NCBI RefSeq assembly: GCF_000340435.2
Contig: NZ_CP011883.2
Span: 1,274,607-1,338,606 of the forward strand
Source: Mycobacterium haemophilum DSM 44634
Lineage (GTDB): Bacteria; Actinomycetota; Actinomycetes; Mycobacteriales; Mycobacteriaceae
Reading direction: 5' to 3'
Length of the DNA stretch: 64,000 bases
Shown in pieces: positions 16,598 through 26,420 of the stretch (its first letter is position 1; each line of letters opens with the position of its first letter). Position numbers and translations under genes: made by a program. The notes under the pieces are model-generated. The model searched no databases, was not told the origin of the DNA, and was given only the letters and a program-made list of their open reading frames with translations.

Positions 16598-17974
16598 ATG
16601 ACCATCAGCGTGTTCGATCTGTTCACGATCGGGATTGGGCCGTCCAGCTCACACACGGTCGGTCCAATGCGCGCCGCGGCACGTTTCGTCGAGGGCCTAG
16701 CTGCCAACGGTTTGCTCGCGGACGTCTGCGACATCCGTGTTGAGTTGTTCGGCTCGCTGGCGGCAACGGGGGCTGGCCACGGCACCATGTCGGCCATCCT
16801 TTTTGGGCTTGAGGGGGAGCATCCGGAGAGGCTCGATGCCGACGACATGGCGGCCCGATTGGCCTGCATGCGCGCCGCCGGGACAATCTGTCTGGGTGGA
16901 TTGACCATGATCAAGTTCACCGAAGCCGACATCGTGCTGTGCCCGCAGACGGTGCTGGACCGGCATCCCAACGCCATGACGATCACTGCGATCGCCCGTG
17001 ACGGAACCAAGCTGGCCGCCGAGACCTATTACTCGGTCGGTGGCGGATTCGTCGTGGCGCACGGCGATCCACCCGATAGCGCCGAACGGACCACCGGTGG
17101 GGTGTCCTTTGGCTCGGCGGGCGAACTGCTCGAACTGGCTACCACCCGCGGAATGTCGATCTGCGAGCTAATGGCCGAGCACGAGCAGAGCCTGCGGCCC
17201 GCGCAGGAGGTACGTGCCGGCCTGCTGAACATCCGTGACGTCATGACGCAATGCGTTGCGCGTGGCATCACTCAGGACGGCTACCTTCCCGGTGGGCTGA
17301 AAGTGCGTCGCCGCGCACACTCCTGGCACGAGCGGCTGCTCGCCGAGGATCCGAATCGTGATCCGGCGTTCGCCGAGGACTGGGTGAATCTGGTCGCGTT
17401 GGCAGTCAATGAGGAGAATGCCGCGGGCGGAAGAGTGGTCACCGCTCCGACTAACGGCGCGGCGGGCATCATCCCCGCCGTTTTGTATTACGCGCAGCAT
17501 TACTGTCCCGCCGGACGGGCAGATCCGGACGATACGAGCGTGCGGTTCCTGTTAACCGCGGGGGCAATCGGTTCGCTGTACAAGGAGCTTGCGTCCATCT
17601 CCGGCGCAGAGGTCGGTTGCCAGGGCGAGGTGGGGTCGGCGGCTTCTATGGCCGCTGCGGGTCTGGCTGAAATCCTCGGTGGCACACCGGCTCAGGTCGA
17701 GAACGCGGCTGAGATTGCGATGGAACACAGCCTTGGTCTGACGTGCGACCCGATCGCCGGTCTGGTCCAGATTCCGTGCATCGAACGCAACGCCATCTCG
17801 GCCGGCAAAGCGATCAATGCCGCTCGGATGGCCATGCGTGGCGACGGTACCCACCGGGTGAGCCTCGACGAAGTGATCGCCACCATGAGGGCAACCGGCC
17901 GGGACATGAGTTCTAAGTACAAGGAGACCGCCGAGGGCGGACTCGCCATCGCCGTCAACGTCGTCGAATGCTGA
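16598..17974 (+). CDS. sdaA: L-serine dehydratase, iron-sulfur type
   Basis: 458 residues from the ATG at 16598 (MTISVFDLFTIGIGPSSSHT) with GAGG just upstream; the frame from 16433 is an unsupported extension. The beta domain has GPSSSHTVGPMRAA, the alpha domain has APTNGAAGIIPAVL, and the three [4Fe-4S] cysteines fall in VGCQGEVGSAAS, LTCDPIAG and IPCIERN. It converts L-serine to pyruvate and ammonia. Intact. In M. tuberculosis sdaA lies elsewhere (Rv0069c, from memory), so its position here is a rearrangement or separate copy. Confidence 0.94.
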   Translation: MTISVFDLFTIGIGPSSSHTVGPMRAAARFVEGLAANGLLADVCDIRVELFGSLAATGAGHGTMSAILFGLEGEHPERLDADDMAARLACMRAAGTICLGGLTMIKFTEADIVLCPQTVLDRHPNAMTITAIARDGTKLAAETYYSVGGGFVVAHGDPPDSAERTTGGVSFGSAGELLELATTRGMSICELMAEHEQSLRPAQEVRAGLLNIRDVMTQCVARGITQDGYLPGGLKVRRRAHSWHERLLAEDPNRDPAFAEDWVNLVALAVNEENAAGGRVVTAPTNGAAGIIPAVLYYAQHYCPAGRADPDDTSVRFLLTAGAIGSLYKELASISGAEVGCQGEVGSAASMAAAGLAEILGGTPAQVENAAEIAMEHSLGLTCDPIAGLVQIPCIERNAISAGKAINAARMAMRGDGTHRVSLDEVIATMRATGRDMSSKYKETAEGGLAIAVNVVEC

Positions 17975-18021
17975 CCGGGCGGCGCGGGAAGTTCAATCGT
18001 CGGTGGCAACCGACACAGCTA

Positions 18022-19239
18022 TCAACTCGGGGCACCGACCAAACCCACCTCCCACGTCGCCGGTAGCAGCGGCACCTGTGGGCTGCCATTGAACCCGCCG
18101 TCCAACGTGGCTAGCCCCGAAGCGCCAGCAGCGGTCGGCGAGGGTGCGGTGCCGGCAAACCCCACCATCTCAGCACCCTGATCTGCGACTGCCACCGCTG
18201 ACACGACATGACTTGGTGGTACATGAAAGTTGGTTGACGCCTCGTTGTTGTTCGACGTGGTCAAGTCATTGGCGGTGGTCGTGTTCACAAAATCTGCTTC
18301 CACCTGCGATAGGTAACTGACACCGCCCGGGATCTCAACTCCCAGTGGCAGCGACACCCCACTCGACACCGCAGTAGCCGGGGCAACCCCGGCAACCTCG
18401 GCAACCTCGGCGACGCCGCCAACCCCCGCGGTCACACCCGCAATAACGGCGGCAAGCAGAACCCCTGGGGTTTGGACCAACTCTCCGATCCAGCCGACTA
18501 GCCCCTCGAGAAACCATACGACCTCGAAACCCCAGTCTTCATACATCTCCTCCACGGATACCTCGATCGCGTACACGATTGGCCTGAATACGTCCCGGAT
18601 CAGGCATAGCGCTCCCAGAAGCAGCTCCCAGATGACGTCGCCTACGACAGCGCCGTCCGCCCCGATATCGTTGGCCGCGCCCACACCGGGGTGGACTATC
18701 GGTGGCGCGGATGTAATGGGCGGGACTGCGAGCAACGCCGCGGTAGTGACTGTCTGGTAGACCTGCATCGTGGTGGCGGCCTGGTCCCACATCCGCTCAT
18801 AGTCGGCCTCATTAGCCGCAATCGGAATCGTGTTGATCCCAAAGAAATTCGTACTCACCAGCGCTGTATGCGCGACGTGATTGGCCGCCAACTCACCTAC
18901 TGTCGGCATCGTCGCCAATGCGGTCACATAGGCCGTTGCCGCGACCTCATGCTGGTCCGCCGCTTCTGCGAAATCGGCGGCGGTCTGCTCCAGCCACGCC
19001 TGATGCGGCAGATGCGCATCCACATAGCGTTCAGCGCTGGGACCCTGCCACGCTTCACTCTGCACCCCAGTTAGCACAGCACCGAGTTCCTCTGCTGCCA
19101 ATGCGTATTGGTTCCCCAACGAACGCCGCGCCTCAGCCGCCGCCAGCAGCGGGCCCACCCCCGGTCCCTTGCGCAATAACGTCGAAGGCACCTCCGGCGG
19201 AAAGGCACGCCAAACGTAACCCCCACCCGGCCCCGTCAC
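18022..19239 (-). CDS. PPE family protein, PPW subgroup (copy 1)
   Basis: 405 residues from a GTG at 19239; the codons up to 19374 belong to an upstream small ORF region. PPE motif in WRAFPPEVPSTLL near residues 8-20, WxG-type turn in SEAWQGPSAERY, then a hydrophobic middle with several Ala/Val/Gly-rich segments. The C-terminus carries the PPW signature: GFAGT followed by PLLPATW. PPE proteins are secreted by type VII (ESX) systems, usually paired with PE. No canonical PE gene is adjacent; a 45-residue Ala/Val-rich frame ends in GTGA overlap with this gene. It is paralogous to the next PPE throughout. Confidence 0.88.
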   Translation of the reverse strand: MTGPGGGYVWRAFPPEVPSTLLRKGPGVGPLLAAAEARRSLGNQYALAAEELGAVLTGVQSEAWQGPSAERYVDAHLPHQAWLEQTAADFAEAADQHEVAATAYVTALATMPTVGELAANHVAHTALVSTNFFGINTIPIAANEADYERMWDQAATTMQVYQTVTTAALLAVPPITSAPPIVHPGVGAANDIGADGAVVGDVIWELLLGALCLIRDVFRPIVYAIEVSVEEMYEDWGFEVVWFLEGLVGWIGELVQTPGVLLAAVIAGVTAGVGGVAEVAEVAGVAPATAVSSGVSLPLGVEIPGGVSYLSQVEADFVNTTTANDLTTSNNNEASTNFHVPPSHVVSAVAVADQGAEMVGFAGTAPSPTAAGASGLATLDGGFNGSPQVPLLPATWEVGLVGAPS

Positions 19240-19373
19240 GCCAAACCCACATACGACGACGCCACCACGGCCACCGCCGTAGTCACCGGCGTCGCACCAG
19301 CCTGCGCAGCCGAAAGCCGAGCCGTCAGCGCATCCACCGCAGCACTGACTGTCGCCGATCCTTCCGAACTGCA
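19236..19373 (-). CDS. short Ala/Val-rich frame coupled to the PPE gene (possible remnant)
   Basis: From a GTG at 19373 with AAGGAG upstream, 45 residues (SATVSAAVDALTARLSAAQA, ending SYVGLA), then a TGA that overlaps the PPE GTG by GTGA. The coupling looks functional, but the protein is only about half the size expected for a PE-type partner. A related, more degraded frame precedes the second PPE (stop at 20815, ending SSYAGLA). I do not recognise a family. Confidence 0.35.
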   Translation of the reverse strand, partial: CSSEGSATVSAAVDALTARLSAAQAGATPVTTAVAVVASSYVGLA

Positions 19374-19374
19374 C

Positions 19375-19609
19375 ACACCGAAATATCAGCTCCTTCGCCC
19401 GGCAAACTAGCCACCCGATTTACGTATATATGGCGGTAATAGATACCGGGGAACATGATCGTAGTCAAACGCGGCTACCGGATCGTGTCGGCAGTTTTGC
19501 TGGACGTCACCTCTGGCGGCTTCGCACTTGGTCGCGGGCAAACACGGCCAACGTGTGGACTCATGAGTGGCCGCCATCGGCCGCCAAGCTCACGGCCGCC
19601 ACGGTGGTC
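19375..19609. other. intergenic between the two PPE genes
   Basis: No gene recognised. The stretch nearest 19375-19440 is AT-richer and probably holds the promoter for the first PPE gene on the minus strand. Confidence 0.4.
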
Positions 19610-20818
19610 TCAACCGCTAGACACGCTCACTTCCCACGTCGCCGGTAGCAGCGGTACCTGTGGGCTGCCACTGAACCCGCTGTCCAACGTGACCAGCCCC
19701 CAAGCGCCTGCAGCGGTCGGCGAGGGTGCGGTGCCGGCAAACCCGACCATCCCAGCGCCGTGATCTGAGAGCGCCACCGCCGGCACGACATTACTTGGTG
19801 GCACGTGAAATTTGGTCGACACGTCGTCGTTGTCCGACGTGGTCAAGCCATCGGCGGTGTTCTTGTCCGTAGAATCTTTGTCCGTCTGCGATATGTAGTT
19901 GACATCGGCTGGTATCCCAAGCCCCAGTGGTAGCGGCAACCCAGTCGACAACGCAGTCGTTGCGGCAACCCCGTCGACCAAGCCAACCCCTCCGATCAAA
20001 ACGGCACTACTGGCAGCAACCAGGGCCGTCAAGGTTTCGACTAAGCCGCCGAACATGTCGATTAGGCCCGCGACCAACCACAGGATCGCGAAGAACAACA
20101 GGTTTACCAACGCTTGTACCAGGTAACCCATCATTAGCCCGATTATGCGCACGATCTGTACGAACAGGTACCAGGTCGCGACGAGTAATCCCCAGATGTC
20201 GCCGATTACTGCAATAACGCCGTCCTGGGCCGCGATCGCCCCTACATTGTTGGCCGCAGCCACGCCTAGTTGGACTATCGGTGGTGCGGGTGCGATGGGC
20301 GGGACTGTGAGCAACGCCGCGGTAGCGACTGTCTCGTAGACCTCCATCGTGGTGGCGGCCTGAGTCCACATCCGCTCGTAGTCGGCCTCATTAGCCGCGA
20401 TCGGAATCGTGTTGGCCCCAAAGAAATTCGTACTCGCCAGCGCTGCATGTGTTGCGTGATTGGCTGCCAGCTCACCCACTGTCGGCATCGTCTCCAGCGC
20501 GCTCATATAGGCCGTTGCCACGACCTCATGCTGGGCCGCCGCTTCCGCGCTATCGACGCTGGTCTGAGTCAGCCACGCCTGATACGGCAGATGAGCAGCC
20601 AGATAGCGTTCAGCGCTGCGACCCCGCCATGCTTCACTCTGCACCCCAGTCAGGGCGGCGCCGAGTTCTTCTGCTGCCGATGCGTATTGGGTGCTCAGCG
20701 AACGCTGCGCCTCAGCGGCTGTCAGCAGCGGGTCTGCCCCAGGCCCCGTGCTCAGTAGCGCCGAAGACTCCTCTGGCGGTACAGCAGCCCAAACGTAACC
20801 CCCACCCGGTGTTGTCAC
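19610..20818 (-). CDS. PPE family protein, PPW subgroup (copy 2)
   Basis: 402 residues from a GTG at 20818. PPE motif AAVPPEESSALLS, WxG turn SEAWRGRSAERYL, and C-terminal GFAGT plus PLLPATW, so again PPE-PPW. It aligns with copy 1 over the N-terminal 180 residues and the last 60, with a different hydrophobic middle (IIGLMMGYLVQALVNLLFFA and ILWLVAGLIDMFGG). The GTG overlaps the stop of a short upstream frame in the same way as copy 1, so the whole unit was duplicated. Confidence 0.88.
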   Translation of the reverse strand: MTTPGGGYVWAAVPPEESSALLSTGPGADPLLTAAEAQRSLSTQYASAAEELGAALTGVQSEAWRGRSAERYLAAHLPYQAWLTQTSVDSAEAAAQHEVVATAYMSALETMPTVGELAANHATHAALASTNFFGANTIPIAANEADYERMWTQAATTMEVYETVATAALLTVPPIAPAPPIVQLGVAAANNVGAIAAQDGVIAVIGDIWGLLVATWYLFVQIVRIIGLMMGYLVQALVNLLFFAILWLVAGLIDMFGGLVETLTALVAASSAVLIGGVGLVDGVAATTALSTGLPLPLGLGIPADVNYISQTDKDSTDKNTADGLTTSDNDDVSTKFHVPPSNVVPAVALSDHGAGMVGFAGTAPSPTAAGAWGLVTLDSGFSGSPQVPLLPATWEVSVSSG

Positions 20819-21099
20819 GCCAGACCCGCATACGACGACGCCGTCACGGAATCACCGGCGGTACGGCTGACACGGGACTCAACCACGCCCATGCCGACCC
20901 CCCTTACGGCCAAGCTACTCGCCTCCTTCGGCGCCACCGTCGTAATCGCCTGCCCCGCAATAGCGTAGGCAGCCGCTAACCGATCCGTCTGGGCCGGCCG
21001 ACGCGCCGGCGCTGAGTGTAGCGACTGCGGCGGCGGCCGAGACGGACTGCCACCCCGGCGCGTTACAAGCGCGTTACAGCTGCCTGCTGTACCCACCAA

Positions 21100-21428
21100 T
21101 GAACGACTCGCGTTCGCCGTCGACTAGTGCTCCCGGCCAGGTCAGCGCCCATTCTGAGGGTTGGTCATGCCCGTTGACTCTACGTATCGGGGCTAGACCA
21201 AATACGTAGCTGCGCCGATGTAGTTGGACTCGTGTCGCACGAAGCTTACGAGGGTGGTTGTGGAGATTACCAAAACCGCCGTTGGCAACGCCGCCTCGGC
21301 ACCGGCATTCGACTACTAAACCCCGTTGCAGCTGATTGCGGCGTGCGGAATTCAGGGTCGAACACCATGCAGCGACTGTCGTAGCTGATGTGCGCTGGTC
21401 GTGGTACGGCAGCAAGGAAAGGTTGGAC
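21100..21428. other. intergenic, no gene recognised
   Basis: Between the PPE duplication and a small plus-strand ORF. Neither strand gave a recognisable product. Confidence 0.4.
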
Positions 21429-21707
21429 ATGATGGTCACCGTGACTTTGAGCAACGGGCGGGTCATCAGGTTGGAAACAGATGACACCGAGCATGAAGCG
21501 TCCGGGTCGTATGCCATCGATGACGGTGGCGTGCTGATGATTGAGTCTAGGCAGGTCAAGAGCACCGGAGAAATCGTGGTCACGCGCCAGCGTTACAGCC
21601 CGGCCGCTTGGCAGTGCGTCGAACATGACCACGCCATCGGGTACTCGGACGTGCCGCCTTGGACCGCCGGGGTGATCGGCTCTGGGGTCTTGAGTGGGCA
21701 AAGGTGA
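21429..21707 (+). CDS. small hypothetical protein
   Basis: 92 residues from the ATG at 21429 (a second ATG follows at 21432), in a frame open from 21336. It looks like a small beta-rich protein (MVTVTLSNGRVIRLE, then GVLMIESRQVKSTGEIVVTR). No motif recognised. It precedes the LuxR-type regulator in the same direction. Confidence 0.45.
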   Translation: MMVTVTLSNGRVIRLETDDTEHEASGSYAIDDGGVLMIESRQVKSTGEIVVTRQRYSPAAWQCVEHDHAIGYSDVPPWTAGVIGSGVLSGQR

Positions 21708-21882
21708 TGGCGCCCACGGTGAGGTGTCGGCTCGCCGCAGGCTACCGAGCCTGCCGGCTTGCGAGATGTCAACAGGTTGATCGATCGAGAATCGGTTTCT
21801 CTCCAAATATTTGGCGCAGACTGTGCATTTCGTCGGAACAAGACCGCGGCTAACATGCACGGCCGAATGTTTGCCGGCAGAC

Positions 21883-24800
21883 ATGTATTCTTTGGGCGAG
21901 ATGCAGAAACCCGTACCCGTTGGCGCCGATTATTTAGCTTCAAGTCTGGTGGCGCGGCTAAGATCGACCGACGTGCCGACGGACCTCCATCGCGGTTGCA
22001 CGGTGACGTTGCTTCTGGTTGACGTCGAGGGCTTGACAGAGCTGTCAGAAACACAACCCGATGAGGCAGCGGACGTAATGACACGCCTGGACTGCGCGGT
22101 GTCCGAAGCTGTCGCGGCCCATGGCGGGGTGCAACAGGTTGTCCAAGGGGCACGAGGCAACTTTCTCGCGGCGTTCGCTCGTGCTAGCGACGCCGCAGCT
22201 TGCGCCGTAGACCTGCAGCTGGCCCCGCTGGTACCAGTGCGGCTGCGCATCGCCCTGCACACCGGTGAGGTTCAGATATCCAACGACGATGCCAATAATG
22301 TGGTTCTCACGATGGTCCAGGCTGCAGGGTTGCTCGACCTGGCATACGGGGGACAGACGGTGTTGTCCTCTACCACAGGTGATCTCGTCATTGACGGGCT
22401 CCCCGCTGATACCTGGCTAGTTGATCTTGGCAGTCACCTATTGCGGGATCTGGCTCGGCCGATACGTGTCATGCAGTTGTGTCACCGTAATCTGCGCAGA
22501 AACCTTCCCGAGCTAAGTACCCGGACCGTCCTTGGCGGACAAAGTCTTCCGACGCCGCTCACCACTTTTGTGGGCCGCACCGCGCAGATCAAAGAGGTGC
22601 AAGAGCTGCTGACCGAAAAACGGTTGTTGACGCTGGTCGGTGCAGGGGGAGTAGGCAAAACGCGGCTCGCGTTACAGGTCGTCGACAGAGTCGCAGACGA
22701 GTTTGGCGGCGAGCTGTCGTACTTCGACCTAGCGCCGGTCACCGATCACGACATCGCCCCGATTGCGGTGGTAGACGACCTGCGTCGGTGCGTCGGTGAC
22801 CGTCGCATGCTGGTGGTGTTGGACAACTGCGAGCACCTCCTCGAGGTGTGCGCGGAGGTGATGACCACGCTCTTGGGCGCTTGCCCGTCGTTGACGATTT
22901 TGGCGACCAGTCGCGAGCCGATCGGGGTGGCCGGCGAAGTTACCTGGCGGGTTTCGATGCTGTCGCCGGCCGACGAGGCGGTCGAACTATTCACAGACCG
23001 CGCTGCCCTGGTACAACCCGGTTTCAGCATTACCGATGACAACCGTCAGATCGTGACCAAGATCTGTCAGCGCCTCGACGGCATGCCGTTGGCGATCGAG
23101 CTTGCCGCCGCACGGATACGCACGCTATCGCTAACCGAGATAGCCGATGGTTTGGATGACCGGTTTCGGCTGCTGACTGGTGGTGCGCGCACCGCGGTGC
23201 GACGCCAACAGACGCTCCGTGCCTCGATGGATTGGTCGTATGCGTTGCTGACCGAAAGCGAGCGGGTCTTGTTTCGCCGCTTGTCGGTAATTTCGGGGAC
23301 ATTCGACCTCACGGTGGCCCACGCGGTCGGGCACGATGATCTTGATGAGCCTGATCAGGTTTTCGATCGGCTGACCCTGCTCATAGACAAGTCGCTGGTG
23401 ACGGTCGAAGGCAGACAGGGTAGCTCGCGGTACCGGTTGCTTGAAACGGCGCGCCAGTACGCGATGGAGAAACTCCAAGAGTCTAACGAGGTCGACCTTG
23501 TGCGTACTCGTCACCGCGATCACTACATGGCGCTTGGGGCCCTGCTGGATGCTCCGGGAGACACCGACCACGAGCAGCTTGTTGAGCAAGTTGAGACCGA
23601 GCTTGACAATCTGCGTAGCGCATTCGCATGGAGCCGCGAAACCGGCGATATCGCTGGCGCACTGCAACTCGCCTCCTCACTTCAGCCGATCTGGTTTGGG
23701 CGCGGCCACATGTATGAGGGGTTGGCCTGGTTCGACTCGATCCTCGAACACAAAAACGTCGATCGCCTTGCTGCGCCCAAAGAGGTCTTAGCGCGGGCGG
23801 TTGCCAACAAGGTTGTGCTCCACGCCATGCTGGCCAGCAGTCCAGCAGACGGCGGTGACATTGTCGCTCTAGCTCAACAAGCCCTGACTATGGCACGCAA
23901 GATAGGTGACCCTGCCGTTTTGGCTCGGGTGCTTACTGCCTGCGGTTTCAGCGGTGGCTACGACGCAGAGGTGGCTCGGCCTTACTTCGCCGAGGCGGTT
24001 GAGCTCGCGCGAACGCACGAAGATAAGTGGACACTGAGCCAAATTCAGCTTTGGGGAGTTGTTGGATTCTGCGTGTCAGGTGACCCGGTTGCTTTGCGCG
24101 CAGCGGCGGAAGCGGCCGACGATCTCGCTCAAGAAATCGGGGACCGGTTCGTCTCGCGACAGTGCCGCTTGCTGCTCTCCATTGCACAGTTATGGCAGGG
24201 TGATGTAGACGGAGCGATCGCGCGATCGGGTGAAGTTGCTGCCGGTGCTGAAGCGGCCAACGATGCAGTGACGAGAGCTTTGGGTCTGTACGCCCAAACT
24301 CGGGCCCTGGTGCATCGCGATGTCAGCGTGGCGCTGGCCACGGCCGGCATGGCCGTCGAAGCCGCAGCGGAATTAAGTGGCATATATCGCGGCATTGGTT
24401 ATGCGGCAATGGTTTTCGCGGCGTTAGCCATGGGCGATGTCGCCGCGGCTGGCGAGGCCAGCGAGGCATGCCGGCCGCACCTTGGTGCTGACCACGGCCT
24501 GGCAGCGATACACCTCGAACTCATGGCGGCGGTCGCTTTGGCAAGAGGCGATGTCATCACGGCGCGACGCCTCGCCGACGAGGGTGTTGCTGCGACGGCT
24601 GGGTGGCATCAAATGGCGGCCTTGACAACGCGTGCGCGCGTCGCGATAGCGCAGGGTGAACCAGAACTGGCACGAGCTGATATCCATGCCGCGCTTGCGT
24701 GCGGTGCAGATATCCAGGCGTCTCTGGGCATATCGGACAGCATGGAATTGTTAGCGGAGCTGATCAGCAAGGGTGGCAACCATCGTCAAGCCGGGCGTCT

Positions 24801-25203
24801 TTTCGGTGCGGCGTCCGCGCTACGTGAGAAGATAGGTGAGGTCCGCTTCAAAGTCTGGGACGCTGGCTATGAGGCTGCAGTGGCGGCGCTTCGTGGTGCG
24901 ATGGGCCGCAAGGACTTTGACTCCGCCTGGGCCGAGGGAGCCGCTATGTCCCTCGAGGACGCGATCACCTACGCGCAGCGCGGGCGTGGCAACCGTAAAC
25001 GACCGGCCACCGGCTGGGAATCTCTAACTCCTGCCGAGCACAATGTAGTACGGCTCGTCAGCGAGGGGTTAGACACCAAAGACATCGCGTCACGGCTTTT
25101 CGTCTCCGTGCGCACCGTGCATACTCACCTCACCCGCATCTACTCCAAACTTGGCCTTACCTCCCGTGTCCAACTCGTGCAAGAAGCTGCGCGCCACAAC
25201 TAG
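21883..25203 (+). CDS. very large LuxR-family regulator with cyclase-like and ATPase domains
   Basis: About 1106 residues from the ATG at 21883; a TTG at 21811 or the ATG at 21901 are alternatives. Order: a class III nucleotide-cyclase-like domain (TLLLVDVEGLTELSE, residues about 40-200), an NB-ARC/STAND ATPase with Walker A LVGAGGVGKTRLA near 250 and Walker B MLVVLDNCEHLLEV near 307, a long TPR-like helical region, and a C-terminal LuxR helix-turn-helix (LTPAEHNVVRLVSEGL, then SVRTVHTHLTRIYSKLGL). The cyclase part keeps its first metal Asp but the usual GDYFGxxVNxAARL segment is replaced by NDDANNVVLTMVQAAGL, so catalysis is doubtful and nucleotide sensing more likely. Same type as Rv1358/Rv0890c. 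A candidate controller of the region downstream. Confidence 0.88.
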   Translation: MYSLGEMQKPVPVGADYLASSLVARLRSTDVPTDLHRGCTVTLLLVDVEGLTELSETQPDEAADVMTRLDCAVSEAVAAHGGVQQVVQGARGNFLAAFARASDAAACAVDLQLAPLVPVRLRIALHTGEVQISNDDANNVVLTMVQAAGLLDLAYGGQTVLSSTTGDLVIDGLPADTWLVDLGSHLLRDLARPIRVMQLCHRNLRRNLPELSTRTVLGGQSLPTPLTTFVGRTAQIKEVQELLTEKRLLTLVGAGGVGKTRLALQVVDRVADEFGGELSYFDLAPVTDHDIAPIAVVDDLRRCVGDRRMLVVLDNCEHLLEVCAEVMTTLLGACPSLTILATSREPIGVAGEVTWRVSMLSPADEAVELFTDRAALVQPGFSITDDNRQIVTKICQRLDGMPLAIELAAARIRTLSLTEIADGLDDRFRLLTGGARTAVRRQQTLRASMDWSYALLTESERVLFRRLSVISGTFDLTVAHAVGHDDLDEPDQVFDRLTLLIDKSLVTVEGRQGSSRYRLLETARQYAMEKLQESNEVDLVRTRHRDHYMALGALLDAPGDTDHEQLVEQVETELDNLRSAFAWSRETGDIAGALQLASSLQPIWFGRGHMYEGLAWFDSILEHKNVDRLAAPKEVLARAVANKVVLHAMLASSPADGGDIVALAQQALTMARKIGDPAVLARVLTACGFSGGYDAEVARPYFAEAVELARTHEDKWTLSQIQLWGVVGFCVSGDPVALRAAAEAADDLAQEIGDRFVSRQCRLLLSIAQLWQGDVDGAIARSGEVAAGAEAANDAVTRALGLYAQTRALVHRDVSVALATAGMAVEAAAELSGIYRGIGYAAMVFAALAMGDVAAAGEASEACRPHLGADHGLAAIHLELMAAVALARGDVITARRLADEGVAATAGWHQMAALTTRARVAIAQGEPELARADIHAALACGADIQASLGISDSMELLAELISKGGNHRQAGRLFGAASALREKIGEVRFKVWDAGYEAAVAALRGAMGRKDFDSAWAEGAAMSLEDAITYAQRGRGNRKRPATGWESLTPAEHNVVRLVSEGLDTKDIASRLFVSVRTVHTHLTRIYSKLGLTSRVQLVQEAARHN

Positions 25204-25648
25204 GCCGAAGTTAATCCGGGTTTTGGGGTGGATTCGTGGTGTGATCTGGGACGATAGGTGATTGTTGCCGATCTTTGTAGACAGAAGTGCCTAGCATGAA
25301 TATCGGAACATGAGCGGGGCGCCACTACAAGCGCCTGTAGGGTGCTTCGGTTGACGGCCTCGCCATGGCCCACGTGCGATCATTGCTCCTCAGGAGCCCT
25401 GTAGCCAGAACGATGCACCGCAAAAGCCCAGGTAAAACCCTAAAAATCGCTATCTAGGCAGCAAGTAACTTCGGACTAGGCTGCGGTGTTCTCGACGGCG
25501 GCTATGGGCAGGCCCAAATGTGTGCTGCCAGAGCAGCATTGGCTGATCGGGGCCGTTGAAAAGGGCCCGGTGTGTTTATCCGAACGGCCTGGAGCGCGGA
25601 CATAACAGCCCGCCGGCGATGGCTCCCGCTGACGTGCCGATGACGCAA
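25204..25648. other. intergenic, no gene recognised
   Basis: Roughly 440 bases after the LuxR-type gene without a convincing frame on either strand. Confidence 0.4.
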
Positions 25649-25801
25649 CTAGTGCTGTAGCACCGGCTGGTCGGCGGTTGCGGCCATATGCTCAGACAAT
25701 CGCAGCAGCTCAAACTCGCCTACCCCGTGCGGGAGGTTGTAGGCCAGCTTGCGCAACTTGATAGCGCAGTCGCGCAGTTCCTGTCGAAGCTGTGTCCCCA
25801 T
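25649..25801 (-). CDS. small helical hypothetical protein
   Basis: 50 residues from the ATG at 25801 (MGTQLRQELRDCAIKLRKLA); the frame is open to 25846, giving 65 residues. Strongly helical and charged, ending near LLRLSEHMAATADQPVLQH. Codon use looks real, but no family is recognised. Confidence 0.4.
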   Translation of the reverse strand: MGTQLRQELRDCAIKLRKLAYNLPHGVGEFELLRLSEHMAATADQPVLQH

Positions 25802-25849
25802 CGTGCATTCGTCATGGCTCAATGGTGCTGAAATAGTTGGTGGCATCAG

Positions 25850-26420
25850 CAGCGTCCGTTCCGCGGGTCAATCGTGGGCATGCTAGCCATCATTTGCCAT
25901 CGTCGAGCAATAAGCATCAGCGCATCTGCGTACATCCGGCATTGATACCGCGTAGATTTTGCAGCGCCCACCGCGGCACTGGGTTGCCGTGGCGTGCTCC
26001 TCGGGTCGAAATCCGAAGAGCACGTCAGAGCAAGTCGTTACCCGAATCGTTAAGTGTATCAACAATTTTCGGCTAGGCGCACGATATTGACCCTGTGTGT
26101 GGCGGACGAATTCGGCAACAGGGGCGGCGGGGTTTGACCTGCCGAAGGTCAAATCGACTGAGGCCAGTCTCGTGCATGGGGCAGCGATCGTCGGTCGCAG
26201 TCACCCGATTCCCGGGTCGGTTTTCTGCTGCTAACCGGCACAGCCTGCGCCTTCGTCTTCGTGGCTCGGGTGTCGAGGTGGGCAGCCGTGAGTCGTTTAC
26301 GCGGCACAGTGGAAAGTTGTACGTAATATTACTGACGATCTTCATCGCGCAGCATCGCTAGAGTTTGTGGCTGGCTGGGCATCGTCGCCCAACCCACGTT
26401 AATGAGGGAAATGAACTGGC
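25850..26420. other. intergenic, promoter region of the EAL gene
   Basis: No gene recognised. Contains AT-richer patches around 26040-26070 and 26300-26345 that may be promoters for the flanking genes. Confidence 0.4.

Noticed and set aside
20815..21099. 94-residue minus-strand frame before PPE copy 2
   Set aside because: Only its last residues resemble the short frame before PPE copy 1; the N-terminal part is Arg/Pro-rich and looks non-coding, so I treat it as a degraded remnant rather than a gene.
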